Positions 1 to 11,422 of a DNA stretch of 64,000 nucleotides are shown in pieces. This DNA is from Pyricularia pennisetigena (lineage: Eukaryota; Ascomycota; Sordariomycetes; Magnaporthales; Pyriculariaceae): contig NC_043744.1 in assembly GCF_004337985.1 (NCBI RefSeq), forward strand, positions 4,561,417 through 4,625,416. The letters are read 5' to 3'. A program made the translations under genes and the position numbers. Position 1 is the stretch's first letter, and every line of letters begins with the position of its first letter. A model generated the notes under the pieces. The model made no database searches and was not told where the DNA came from. It saw only the letters and a program-made list of their open reading frames with translations.

Positions 1-121
1 CGGCCTGTGCGGACTTGTTACTGTTCTTGTTGGCGTCCGTCTCTTCGGCGAGAATGGTGTCGAGACGGGCTTCGAGTCCGGTGACGGCCGACTGGAAATA
101 TGACCCCCATTTGCCCGCCAT
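1..121 (-). CDS. TMF/Sgm1-like golgin, N-terminal fragment (cut by window edge)
   Basis: The first 40 codons of a minus-strand gene are visible. It starts with ATG at 121 and runs off the left edge in frame. The peptide begins MAGKWGSYFQSAVTGLEARL and continues with DTILAEE, then a Lys/Asn/Ser-rich stretch. From memory, a start with a W-G-S motif followed by AV-x-G-(L/V)-E-x-RLD-x-IL matches fungal TMF/Sgm1-type golgins, which are Rab6-binding coiled-coil tethers of the Golgi. The coiled coil that would settle this lies outside the window, so the family name is an inference. The gene is divergent from the ceramidase gene across a 1.76-kb gap. Confidence 0.5.
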   Translation of the reverse strand, partial: MAGKWGSYFQSAVTGLEARLDTILAEETDANKNSNKSAQA

Positions 122-1885
122 TGCTTTGGGCTTGGGATGGATTTCCAATGGCGCGCGCCCTACGTGATCTGCTTGAACTACCTACCCACCACCAACCAAG
201 CTCAACCGTGAGAACGAAGCTAGTCAGGGCCGATATCGACGCTGTCGATACATGCTGCTACCGCCGCTTTTGGTTTCGTCGTTGTGAGCTCGAGTTTGGT
301 GTGGTGCCAAACTGTCGAGTAATAAATAATATTCCGTGACAAAGCAAGCTGTAACGTCGGGATTCGGGATCGGGTGATGTGGTCTGAACTTAATGGCAGA
401 TGCAGATGGAGAAAATGTTCGTGTTCACCCTCCGTCCAATCACGCAAACCGGACGATTGTTGAGCGTCGTCAAGGTATGGGGAACCTTGATGGCAGTAGA
501 CTTTTTCCTGCTTCGAATTTCTTTCCAATTCAAGTATAATTATCTCAACTAGTTTGCTGAGAAATAAATGTGTACTCTTGATTGTTGGCAGCAGCAGCAG
601 CAGCATCATCATCATCAAGCTGGAAAACGTGGCTTGATTCCAGACTGGAGCTGAGCTTATTCCAACAGCCTCTCCCACAAACCGCCAAGTGACGCGTTTT
701 GCGCCCCATGTTCCAGGAGCAGTATTTCCCTCCGGTTTTACGCCGGTAAAGCGGTGCTTGCCGCGCGGTTTATAGTGGGGGTTCAAACGTCAGTTGACGA
801 AACCAATTCATTGTCTTCTTTTTTTTTCTTGTTTTTTTTTTTCCCTAGGTAGTACCTGCTCAAGCACGCTGTACAAGTAGCGCCTTATTTTGAGGGAGAG
901 TTTTTTATGTAGCCAATCAAGGCTTTGGCCATCTGCACAGTACCTACCTTAGTTACCGCCCGACTGGGTCAATTGACATGCACTGATGCTGCAGATTGCA
1001 TCATTGGTATTTATATAACGATTACTTGAGCTTGCGGAACGAGCAACCCTCAAGTACCTCCCAACGCTTTGTTTCTGTCAGGATTCAGAGGTCAATCCCA
1101 TGCTCCATGCGCCAGCATTGAACTTTTGCAGTCTTCACATGTCCCACGTCCCTACAAAAGCACCTATCTGTAAAGTTACTTACATTAATTTGCCCACACA
1201 GCGGCAGAAAAAGCCTTGTGGCATGTATTTGTCGCTTGCTAGATTTCACAAGCAGCACTTGGATTGTGGAGACAAACGAACTCTTGCTATCCGGGCATAT
1301 CCAGAACCGTGGCCTTGGCCGAGCGGGTTTTTCTCGCGGACCACTCGGATAACGGACTAGAACTAGTTTTTTTTTTTTTTTTCTTTCGCTCTCTCTCGTC
1401 AATGTCTTATTTGTCTTTCTTTTTTTCTTTCATATCTCCAACCCTCGATTCTTGGTGCATGCCGCCGTTTGACTACCAGATACGGCTTTTTCTATGCTGC
1501 TGGAAACAAGCTACATCCCAGCCCTGTCCTCTTTTTCACAGGGTCTGACTCTACCCAGCCACCAAAACTTACTTGCCTTCACCGAGAGGCAATAACCCTG
1601 TCGACCATCTTGAACCTCCCAATTTAAATACTTGGGACGCCTATGACCTTTTGCCCTCGGCACGCAGTAGGTAGCATTGGTTACTCGACTCCCTATTCCT
1701 GTTCGTTTCCTTGTTACAAACCCACACTTGGGTCCGAAACCATAGTGGCAGTGTAACTCGGGAACGCGGGAGGTCCCATTGACTGGGACTGTCCATTTGA
1801 GATATACCATACCCTGCAATCTTAAATACTGCGATATATGGTGTCTCTTTTCGGACATATGACATTGTGCTAGCAACTCGAAAGC
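122..1885. other. Intergenic region, divergent promoter area
   Basis: No gene is recognised in this gap between two divergent genes. It holds a CAG/CAT trinucleotide microsatellite (588-617), T-rich tracts near 820-842 and 1366-1382, and TAGGTA/TACCTA words at 845-857 and 941-950. ORFs here are short, low in quality and unlike known proteins. Confidence 0.6.
588..617. repeat. Trinucleotide microsatellite (GCA)n(TCA)n
   Basis: Six GCA units run into about four TCA/CAT units with no interruption. The repeat lies in non-coding DNA and is seen directly in the sequence. Confidence 0.85.
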
Positions 1886-3187
1886 ATGTCGTCAGCCTCC
1901 ACATCCCCGTCTGGATTTCCACTTGGCTTTCCCTATCGCCAGGAAAGGGATGGCGTTTGGGGAGAGCCAACCTCAACGCTCAATTGGTGCGAGGAAGTGA
2001 GTGCGAGTCTTTTTTCTTCCTTGTCATATCAAGTGCAATAATACCAATTCTGGATAAAAAAAAAAAAGACAAACCACTCACCAGACCCTAGGATTATAAC
2101 ATCACCCCATATATTGCCGAGTTCGTCAACACCTTTACCAACCTCATCTTCATCTGGCTCGGGGTCAAGGGAATCCGCAACTGCATCGCCAATGGCTTCT
2201 CTCCGGCCCTCACCTTGAGTTTCGTCGGCTATGTCGTGATCGGGCTGGGCTCGATGGCCTTCCACGGCACGCTGTGGTACTCGATGCAGCTGGCTGACGA
2301 GCTGCCCATGATCTGGACAGTCTGCGTCATGGCCCAAGTCACCTTCTCGTACGGCAAGTCAAAAGCCTCGTCGATGCTTCTGGGATTAGTATTCGCCGGG
2401 GTTGCTGCGTTTGTCACTGTAAGTAAAATGCATTGCGGTATGAATGTGCTAAAAGGAGACATCTTTCGTCTGACGCTATGTTTCCGAAAAAAAAAAAAAA
2501 AAAAAAAAAGATTTACTACGTAACGAACAAAAACCCCGTCTTCCATCAGGTTGCTTACGCCTCCATCACAATCGGTGTTGTCGTTAGGGGCGCGCTCGTT
2601 ACCAAGTATGAGTTGGAACCGGCTCTTAAGAAGAGAAGCCCTCTTCAGGCAGACAAAATCATGAAGCAAATGTGGACGTTGATGACACTGGGTAAGAGTA
2701 AAATTCTTCTGTCATCTTATATGACTAATGACCGACCACCTGTATCTATTATTCTATGCTAACCCTTGGCATAAAAAGGCATCTCTCTATTCCTTATCGC
2801 ATTTGCCATTTGGGTGTACGACAGACTTTACTGCCGCCAGCTCGTGTCCTGGAGATCACATGTACTTCTGCCCTGGTCCGTCGTACTAGAAGGCCACGGG
2901 TGGTGGCACATTCTTACTGGTTTGGGAGGTACGTCTGCTACTGCTTTTTGTCTTTATACACACAAGCTCGTCATTGGATTTGTTTTACTCTTATACTTAT
3001 GCCGTTTGAAACTACCACAGCGTACAACCTGATTGTTTGGCGTGTGTGGCTTAGCTGCTGCCTGGATGGCAAGGAGGATCTCTTTGAGCTGCGGAGGACA
3101 ACCTTTTTGCGCGTGCCCGAGGTCGTCCCGATCGGGCATAAATCCAACGGCGTCAAATCGCAAAAGCCAAAGTCAAAAAGGACTTGA
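1886..3187 (+). CDS. YPC1: Alkaline (dihydro/phyto)ceramidase
   Basis: Five exons: 1886-1996, 2092-2418, 2550-2691, 2779-2928, 3021-3187, giving 298 aa, a normal length for the family. The enzyme is an ER/Golgi multi-pass hydrolase that cleaves ceramides to a sphingoid base and a fatty acid. The N-terminus carries the family motif GEPTSTLNWCEE joined by splicing to DYNITPYIAEF. Expected metal/catalytic residues are present: S91 and H95 in GSMAFHGT, D106 in ADELP, and H233/H237 in HGWWHILTG. Several hydrophobic helices fit the seven-pass topology. All introns are GT-AG. Intron 2 contains a 23-nt A run (2487-2509), and a 12-nt A run lies in intron 1. The start is the first ATG giving the conserved N-terminus. 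The Ypc1/Ydc1 substrate preference cannot be read from sequence alone. Confidence 0.93.
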
Positions 3188-3968
3188 GCCTTTGCAAAGC
3201 TGATGGTCAAAGAGACCAAGACTTACAAAGGCAACTTGTGTCGCATAATTATTGCTTGATGGGTCAGACTTCAATTTAATGGTTTGAAGCCATACGGTTT
3301 CGAGTCTCGGTATGTACCTCACGAAGGCTGCCTTCATTAACTCCAACTGTGACCACGGATTATGTATATAAATAAATAGATCCACTGCTACAGTTACTCG
3401 CTCAAAATCAAACAACAACGCCTCGTTTCAATGCATCCATGGTCATCTTATTGATCAAGGCAGCACGACTAACTTAGCCAGAATCAGAAAGACGGGTATT
3501 TCCACCGCAACCACAAGTATAACTGGTCAACCCTTAAACGTCTACTGAAGACTTGCCCTATGGGGAAGCTGTCACGCTGCGTAATGACGCCACGGCGAAA
3601 GATTTACCGTCGCTTACCACCCATCGATGCGGGGATATGGGCAGGATGGGGTAACCCTGAGGGGTAGTCGTGAACCGGCCGACTATGCGCACCACTCATC
3701 ATACTGACCGCGCTGGGGACGATACGACGTTCGAGTCTTGGATACCATCGATCGTTCCACATGGTGTAGAGCCTTGAGGCGGGGATCAGCCTGGCTCTGT
3801 ATGAAGTCCCCAAAAGGTGCTAATATAAAAGGCGGCCCGGATGAAACCTGGACAAGTCTTTCTTTTTTGTTCATCGTGACTAGGGAGACTATGTGACATG
3901 TCCATTCGATAGACCACTGTTCAGTATATTTCATGAGCTTTGGTGTCCTTTCATCCCATTAGTCAAAA
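3188..3968. other. Intergenic region upstream of the alpha-galactosidase gene
   Basis: This holds the 3' flank of the ceramidase gene and the promoter of the alpha-galactosidase gene. The only clear element is a TATA box at 3824-3830. No other gene is seen. Confidence 0.6.
3824..3830 (+). promoter_or_regulatory. TATA box of the alpha-galactosidase gene
   Basis: TATAAAA lies 145 bp before the alpha-galactosidase ATG, in a plausible core-promoter position for a filamentous fungus. A well-formed TATA box suits a regulated secreted-enzyme gene; this link is inference. Confidence 0.55.
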
Positions 3969-5758
3969 ATGACGCGCCTCCTCGCCCTCGCAGCCACGTC
4001 CTTGACGCTCGTCGTCGCGACGCCGCCGATGGGCTGGAACAGCTACAACCATTACAACTGCCTCCCGACCGAGGACGACATCAAACAGAGCGCGCAGGGG
4101 ATTGTGGACCTCGGGTTCGCGGACCTGGGCTACAACATCGTGACCACCGACTGCGGGTGGAACGGCAGGGACCGCGACGAGCAGGGCCGGCAGCAGTGGA
4201 ATGCGACCCTGTTCCCGTCGGGCGGCAAGGCGCTCGGGGACTTCATCCACAGCCTCGGGCTCAAGTTTGGGCTCTACTCGGGCGCAGGGTACTTTCAGTG
4301 TGGCAGCACCGACCTGCCCGCGTCCTTGGGCTTTGAGGAGATTGACTCCAAGTCCTTTGCGGAATGGGGCGGCGATACGCTGAAGTGAGTGTGCAGGAGC
4401 TACCACGGAAGAGTGAAGAAGAAGGGGATGAGAGCTAATCTGTGACGACAGATATGACAACTGCTATTCTACTTCCAAGACCGTGATGGTCGATTCCGAC
4501 TCTGCCGAGGCCAAAAGTCCCGAGCGATTCTTGAAGATGGGTAGGCTCCTCAAGGAGAGCGGTCGGCAAATCGACTACTTCTTGTGCCAGTGGGGCATAG
4601 GCGAGAACGTGCCTGAGTGGTGAGTGTTTCCAGAAGCAGAGACAGGATCAGCGTCGATATAGCCACAGCCATTCATGGACTGACCGCAAGGGCCTGTTCC
4701 CCATATCACCCAACAGGGCAACGACAGTGGGAAAGAGCTGGAGGATGAGCAATGACATCTACAACGGTTGGCGCAGCATATGGCGCATCACCAACCAAGT
4801 CATTCCGCACGCCAAGCACACGCGCGAGGGCTCATACGCAGACATGGACATGCTCACGGTCGGGCTCGGCGCCATGTCGTACGACGAGGAGCGTTTCCAC
4901 TTTGGCATGTGGTCCATGATGAAGTCGCCGCTGCACATCGGCGCGCCCATCAACAGGAGCCTCACCCCGCAGGAGTCCCTCGATATCATGGCTAACAAGG
5001 AGGTCATCGCCATCAATCAGGACCCCCTGTCAGAGGCTGCACAGCTGGCCTTGCGCAACACCGAGGGGGAGTGGGACGTCTGGATCGGAAACCTCTCGGG
5101 AGACCGTAAGATCGTGGGCGTGGCAAACTGGCGAAATGAGAGCCAGAGTGTGGCTGTGGACCTCTCCTTCCTCGGGATCGGGTCCGCCGATGCCCGTGAC
5201 GTCTGGGCCGCCTCGGACCTCGGATCCATCTCCGGATCGCATCAGGTTGAGCTAAAGGGCCACGAACTCAAGCTTTTGATCCTAAGCAACGTCCAGAACG
5301 CCACGGACACCCCCTCGTCCGCTGGATACTACCCCGTCACGGCCGCCCAAATCACAAGTCCGGCAGCATTAAGGTCCTGCGCTGACAGGGGCGCACAGGA
5401 GTGTCTGCCTGTGAGACAAAAGGTTGGAAACATCAACGGGGACGCCAAGGTTGCGTTTGGGAACGTGACGGTGTCGGCGGCAGGCAAGAAGTACGTGGGA
5501 GTCGACTTCATCAACTATGACTATGCGTTTGGCACTGCCTGGGGCTGGGGCACCAACACCCGCAACATGACCATCAGCGTCAACGGCAACCCGGCCACGA
5601 GATGGGCTTTCCCGCTGGCCGGAAACGACTGGTTTGAGACCGGCAGGTTGACCATCGAGGTTGATGGGTTCAAGGCCGGCGTTAATGAGGTCACGTTTGC
5701 GGCGCAGGCCGACTCGGGCTTTGCGCCTGACCTGGTCGGAATCGAAGTCTATGAGTAA
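3969..5758 (+). CDS. Secreted GH27 alpha-galactosidase with C-terminal CBM35-like domain
   Basis: Three exons: 3969-4384, 4452-4619, 4717-5758, giving 541 aa. A signal peptide of about 17 residues (MTRLLALAATSLTLVVA) precedes TPPMGWNSYNHYNC, the usual start of a GH27 barrel. The enzyme removes terminal alpha-1,6-galactose from melibiose, raffinose-type sugars and galactomannan outside the cell. The LKYDNC motif supplies the nucleophile D141, and D208 in RMSNDI is the expected acid/base. A small beta domain follows. The last ~115 residues (from about VGNINGDAKV) form a beta-rich module like the CBM35-type tail of fungal enzymes of the AglD type, so substrate binding to polymeric galactosides is possible. 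Both introns are GT-AG and phase 2. Several N-glycosylation sequons are present. Confidence 0.93.
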
Positions 5759-6399
5759 TTTGCTGTCATCATAGTCTGGAGTCTGTGCTCGAAATAAATA
5801 CACGAGGCTAATAGCAACGATTACGCTCTAGAGCCACAAAAGCAGGCAATGGAATAATGTATCAGATTAGTATGGGGGTTGCGTTGCTTGTCTTTGTCAT
5901 ATTCTTGGGGAAGCAAGCACTGAGAAATTGATAGTAGCCATACTGTGATCGTGTCGCTGTTGTGTCTTGAGTCTTGTTGCCAGAGAAAGCAATATAAAAA
6001 TAAAACCACAATATGTCGGGATAATTAGTATATTACGCAGTGTAACAGTTGCGGTAATGCAATTCACTGTGGCCATTGTTATGCTTGATTGAAAGCAGGA
6101 CAGTGAAAGTGATGTGAGGGAGCGAAGAGGAGCGAGTGCACGAGTTCAGCTGTAGAGAGAGGAACCACCAAAATGCGGGGTCTTGACGCCTGGCGGGCTG
6201 CCTCGCTGACAATTTTTGTGGCGGTCATTTGCTATCGCCATCTGACCCGACTTCAAGTATGCCATCCATACCAGACCATAGCCTCGATCGAATAACACTC
6301 GCTGCTCTCGACAACACGGGAAACTGAGCTAAACAATCGTATCTGAACCTGTGACATTCATGCACAAGTTGCCTCTACAAACAGTCATTATCTATCGGG
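5759..6399. other. Intergenic region
   Basis: This is the 3' flank of the alpha-galactosidase gene and the 5' flank of the prefoldin gene. I see no gene or structured element. Confidence 0.6.
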
Positions 6400-6469
6400 A
6401 TGTCGATATCAAACGAGGCGCTGCAAAAGGTCAGTCCGGTTTGTTCAGTGGACCATACCACTAGCGACC

Positions 6470-6500
<31 letters not shown>

Positions 6501-7141
6501 CGTCTATTTTCCCCGAAAAATAAACATACACAGCCTCGCCGGCCGGGCGCAGCCGAGAGGCTGAGTCTCCGGCACACAAGCCCACTCAGCCAGGAAAATC
6601 ACAAGATCGGGTCGTACCGATGATGGCTACAAGGGTTTTTTATTTTAAAAATTGTTTTTATACTGACTAGTGGTATTTCCGGGTTTCTCTAGTTGATCCA
6701 AGAGATCGAGCTCAAGTCGATCCAGGCGCAGCAGCAGATCAGCATGGTCCGCAGCCAACAAGCGTCCAAGCAGCGTGAGATGAGGCTCGCCGAGTTGACA
6801 CGAAGCGAGATATCTTCACTGCCTACAGAGACACCTGTGTACGAGGGGCTTGGTAAGATGTAAGTGTGACGATTGTTTTCGCTGTCCTTTTTGTTTCTTT
6901 TCTATCTCTTGAAAAAAAAAAAGCAGGCAAAAATGTGGTTGCTGTAAATGTACTCATACATACAATCCTACAAAGGTTCGTCTTGACGCCAGCGGCAGAC
7001 CTGAACGCCAAGCTTGGCAAACAAGTCAAAGAGCTAGGAACGGACATAGAGAATCTGGGGAAGAGGCTACACTACCTTGAGACAACGGCCAAGAATAGCC
7101 AAAGTCATATTGACCAAATCCTGAAGCGCGGCGATGCTTAA
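6400..7141 (+). CDS. PFD1: Prefoldin subunit 1
   Basis: Three exons: 6400-6429, 6693-6859, 6976-7141, giving 120 aa, the normal size of a beta-type prefoldin subunit. Prefoldin is a cytosolic hexamer that passes nascent actin and tubulin to the CCT chaperonin. The N-terminal helix (MSISNEALQKLIQEIE), a central turn with TPVYEGLGKMFVLTP and a C-terminal heptad helix ending in DQILKRGDA match subunit 1. The first exon is only 10 codons. It is joined across a 263-nt intron that contains 30 consecutive T residues (6471-6500), so naive ORF finding misses the start. The second junction is phase 2 (GT-AG). Confidence 0.9.
6471..6500. repeat. Poly(T) tract of 30 nt inside PFD1 intron 1
   Basis: Thirty consecutive T residues lie in the middle of the first PFD1 intron, about 190 nt before its acceptor. 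The tract is likely length-polymorphic. Confidence 0.9.
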
Positions 7142-9702
7142 CTATCGGCGTCCTTGAGCATCAAGGTGTGGTGGGCTTGGCATTTGACAGAACAGAACAT
7201 GAAGGCTATGCATATACCGCACGCAGTACAAGGCGGGTTTTGTGGGGGTGGGCTGCACGAGCCTGAAATTAGACTATTCCTTAACTCATGGTTGCAACGG
7301 TGAGACCTTCAACACTCTCCCAGCTCTACTGTATACTAGGTCTAGACCTAGGTCTAGTCTATGATCCAATGAATGACTATCGACTAGGTTGACGGTCCGC
7401 AGCGAATTGGTATTGTCCCAGTAGCTTTCCTCGTTCAAACGGTCCAATTTCAAATGTTGACGTCGCAGTTCATTTGCGGAAATGGTCTGTGCCAACGGCC
7501 GTTTCGGTTTACCGCTGGACCAAGCAGTCGGTGTCCCATAATATTGGTCGGATTGGCGCCAACTCTCTTCAGTCGCTGACATGGTTATGGTGGACACAAT
7601 ATCAAACTGATTCAATAAACGAAGGGGAAAGAGAAAAAAAGTTTAACACAAGCAGCTAGGACAGGAAACAAGCGAAAAGGCGACAACGAGCCCATGCAGA
7701 CCATCTGCAGCTACTCCTGGTAGCGCGCGTGTCAAGATGGACGTTATTTCGGGAAACTTGGTGTTTCGTAGTTGTCAACCTGGTGGTAATTATGGGCAAG
7801 TCTGCGTGCCGAGATCTCCTCGATGCTCGTGCGCTCAATGCAGCTTCAAACGCCAAATTCCAAGGTAAGAGGATGCTTGAATCGAGCAGCTTTACAGTGC
7901 GGGCGCAGCTGAAGAAACACGGTCGTTGATGAGCGCGTCGAGTGATGGCTGAACCCTGTATTTCAACCTAATTTCTCCGAACCTGCCAAAGCTGCTATAC
8001 CAGTTCGTCTCATCGAACGATGTTTGAAGCCGCAAATATGCAGGATCCTGATGTCAACCAGTTGCAGTGTTCATTCTAGAATGATAATTGAATTTGACAC
8101 ATAACTGCAACATTATAAGACGGATTACTCCAGGTACCCAGCCAAGACCCATGGCAGCTGGGTCTGCCAACGACTTCCGCGGTGTGCCGAGCTCGGGAAC
8201 GAGTCGAGTATTCCCCTGTCAAGTTCAGCCTCTTTCTAGAGCTGTTGATTGGGCCAGGCTGAACGATGATGCTAGCAGCTTATGTCTGACGAGCATACCT
8301 GTCTAGTGTACTGTATGCTAGTCTAGACTGTAGGCAGGCAACTGTTTTCTTTCGTCTTGTGGGGAAATGAGAAATGACCAATTTACACGTGGCGTCTGCC
8401 TATCCGTCGGGCTTTTGTTGCGCATCACAGAAAGCGAGATCAAGCAAACTGGCTCATTGAAGCTCAGAGGAAATCGCACAGCCTTCCCGCCATGAAGAAA
8501 AAGTCAGGTTGAAGGCCCTAATGGGACGGCAAAAGCAAGCCGTACAGGTGATGTTGTTGCGCATGATGTCGCTTACCTGAGAGACAGAAAATCCCCCACT
8601 TGGGCATCGCCAGAACGACAACGGAGCACGTACGTGGGCACACCGAGGAGGCATGGTACTACCAAGGAGAACTAGACCCCGCCATCCAGACAGGACCGCC
8701 ACAAATAGCAACGGAAAAGCAAGCCAGCCCCACATACTAGGTAGCCAGAAGCCCTTCTCCTCCCTCGAACTCTGATCAACCGACGAAACGTCGTGGGTCG
8801 GACAGGGGTGGGCGGGCTGAGCCTACGTGGTATGAGATTGATGGCCAATGCTTCTTCATCGCTACTGGCGGCGGCAACCTCTTGCAGTACAAGCCTGCAT
8901 CACTAACACAACGGTGCAGATCGAAGCCCAGCCAAGGTTAAACGGCCAGGTGCCAGGCCACCGGTCTGCAGCCAGGGAGAGAGAAGAAAAAAAAAGAGCA
9001 ATGGGCTAATCCCTGACCGTAAGTGGGGCCATGTCAGCCGCTGCCCCAGAAAGGGGTCTACCGTTGCTTCTTCCTAGGGCGGCAGCGTAAATCCTCAGCT
9101 GCGCGCGCTTGCTGAGCCAAGGGTGTGGTACAATTACTGTAGGTTCATGCTATGTTACCTTGGGCGTATTGCGATAAGGTGAGGTACCTAGCCTACCTGA
9201 CCTACTTGAAGTCCTTGAGACAAATGTTGCGTTGCGCTCTTAATAAAACGTGAATCACACCCTACCCTTACCCACCCCGCCGCTCACGAGAAATAGTTCC
9301 CCCTCCCCCTTCTTAATGCTGACAGCATCTCCCCTCGTCTTCTTCCTCACTGCAATCCTTCTGATCCTTCAACCGCAAGAGTCCTTCACTGTGACTATTA
9401 GTTGTTGTGTTTATTTGTAATACGTCGCCAGGCCAGACTGGTTGCCATATCAGCCGTCTCAACCCCCTATTGGCATCAAATAGTAAGTTTCACTCGGTCC
9501 TATTCTTCCTACCCTAGGCGAGCTGGCAGTGGAGGTGAAACTAGTTGCGTGTCGTACGGACGTCAGCCCCAACGATTCCTAATCCAGCTTTGCCCGCGAT
9601 ATCCTACCTGACGCTGACGGGCCGGCAAACAGGACAGTATCGCAAATTCGCAGTAAAATATAGACGGAAGCACCCGTTGTGATAACTTGTAGCTCACCAA
9701 AA
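7142..9702. other. Long intergenic region
   Basis: This is 2.5 kb without a convincing gene. It holds two overlapping 16-bp CTAG-type palindromes (7336-7351 and 7342-7357), scattered TCTAG words, and a GGTACCTA cluster at 9181-9200. Short ORFs, including one on the minus strand at 7286-7615, have no recognisable domain. Confidence 0.55.
7336..7357. repeat. Overlapping perfect palindromes built from CTAG/GGTC words
   Basis: Two perfect 16-bp self-complementary sequences overlap by 10 bp. The first is centred on TCTAGA and the second on CCTAGG. They lie 200 bp beyond the PFD1 stop. Their function is unknown; they could be a protein-binding site or a transcript hairpin. Confidence 0.75.
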
Positions 9703-11263
9703 ATGGGTGAACGCTACGCCGCCACACGTCGTTACCTGGACCGGGAGCCGCCGTTTGATCCTCGCTATCGTCGCCGAGATGACGACTACAGCGACGACGA
9801 TGAAACCCAGATCCGGATCCAAACCACTCGCAGGGAGCGAGAGCCTCCGCGCGGAGTGAATTATATTCAGCCTCGCGATGCTGAGCCGCGAGGAGTACGG
9901 AGGTACTTTGATGGACCCAACGTAGTCGTGTCGGAGCAGACGCTGGTGAGGGCGCGATCAAAGTCGCGCGAGCGACGATCGGCGCCGTCACCACCCGATC
10001 GGCAACAACATGCCGCCGGTGGTAACCAGATCGTTATCAACAACTACAACGACCACTCGTCGTCGTCGGACAGCGAGTCGGACCGCTCGACCGACGTATC
10101 TCACCGCAGTCGCCACAGCCACCACAGCCACCACGGAAGGGGAATGCCGGGGGGCTTCCCGCAGCCCCCTCCTCCTCCCCCTCCTTTCGGTCGGGGAATG
10201 CCAATGGCACCGCCATCCGGCCCTGCAATCCGCGAGACGCAGATGGAGCTCGAGCGTACCCGCAGGCAGCTGGAGGAGCTCCGCATGCGCGACGAGGCCA
10301 TCCAGCGCGAGAGGGAGGCCGAGATGCAGCTGGCCCGCCACAGGGAGGAGTGGGAGTACAGTCTCACCCGGCGGGAGCTCGAAGACCTTCGGGCGCAGCG
10401 CACGCGCGAGATAGAAGAGCGCCGCCGCGAGAAGGAGACGCGCGAGGAGGAGGAGCTCCGCCGCGCCAAGAGGGAGCTCGACGAGATCAAGCGGCGTGAG
10501 GAGAAGGAGGCCGAGGAGGAGCGGCTCGCGCGCGAGTACGAGATCAAGCGGCTGGAAAAGGAGAAGAAGGAGGCCGAGGAAAAGGCCAAGCGTGAAAAGG
10601 CCGACAGGGAGGCCGTCGAGCGCTTCAAGCTCGAGCAGGCCGAGAAGGAACGCAAGGAGAGGGAGGAGAAGGAGCGAGCTGAAAAAGAGTACCAGCGTCG
10701 TCTCCAGGAGGATCTGATCAACTCGGGCGTCGACGAAAAGCACATCCAGGCCATCATCAAAAAGGAGAAAATCCCAGAGGAGAAACCCGAGAAGCCCAAG
10801 GGCAAGGAGCGTGCTACCTACACCCGCATGGCTCGCCGGCATCTGTCCATCGAGGCGCTGAATGCATTCAAAATTGATTACGAATACGATCAGGTATGTC
10901 ATGATTGCCGAGACCACCTCTCATAATCTGCACTAGTTTATGCTGCAGAAAGCAAGCTTGCTAACTTCAAGTTCTCTTTTGCCACAGGATCCAAACTACT
11001 TACTTATCAAACGTTGGGTACCCGAGGATGAGCAAGACCAGCTGTGGAAATATACACGCATCATCCGGGAAAGGAGGATGGTGCTTCCCGTACATACCAC
11101 AGACATCCACAAGACGGTCGTCAACCAGGAGCACGTTGTTCATCACCACCACCGATCAAAGTCAAAGAGCAAAGGCGAAGACTTCATCTTTGTCAAGAAG
11201 AAGCGCGAACGATCCCGGTCCCCGAGTTTGCTGTTGTATCTCGCCGGTGCTCAGCCTCGTTAA
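9703..11263 (+). CDS. Charged coiled-coil protein with RS-rich ends, function unknown
   Basis: Two exons: 9703-10893 and 10988-11263, phase 0 GT-AG junction, giving 488 aa. The ATG at 9703 sits in a good context (CAAAAATGG); codons just upstream in the same frame have no ATG. Residues ~1-160 are disordered and rich in Arg, Asp and Ser, with an SKSRERR RS-like stretch and a His/Ser segment. A proline run follows (~153-162). Residues ~180-355 form a long Glu/Arg/Lys heptad coiled coil. The last ~115 residues look globular: an ARRHLSIEALNAF helix, then NYLLIKRWVPEDEQDQLWKY. The tail returns to RS and Lys-rich sequence. The conserved-looking C-terminus suggests an ascomycete family of its own. 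RS and basic content hints at RNA or nuclear association, but that is a guess. Confidence 0.85.
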
Positions 11264-11377
11264 AATTTGCTTTTTTTCCCCCTTTCTTTGCCCAATAACG
11301 GAATGTTTGTGAACTTGATGAGACAAGGGTCATTCCATTTTCCCATTCCACAGCTCACAATCAAGTCCAGACAAAAG

Positions 11378-11422
<45 letters not shown>

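Noticed and set aside
220..786. 188-aa minus-strand ORF over the CAG/CAT microsatellite
   Set aside because: Low-complexity (Met/Leu run from the repeat) and no domain.
7286..7615. 109-aa minus-strand ORF (with MSATEESW start at 7582)
   Set aside because: No recognisable family, and its end runs into the CTAG palindromes. Not enough to call a gene.
10101..10805. 234-aa Ser/Arg-rich minus-strand ORF
   Set aside because: Another frame of the same coiled-coil coding region; the Ser/Arg runs mirror GAG/GCC codons.
9988..10917. 309-aa minus-strand ORF opposite the coiled-coil gene
   Set aside because: It is a shadow of the repetitive Glu/Arg/Lys codons; its composition is Leu-rich without a domain, and the plus strand has a clear spliced gene.
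11378..11420. Poly(A) tract as the tail of a retroposon
   Set aside because: No element body, open frame or target duplication was seen beside it.
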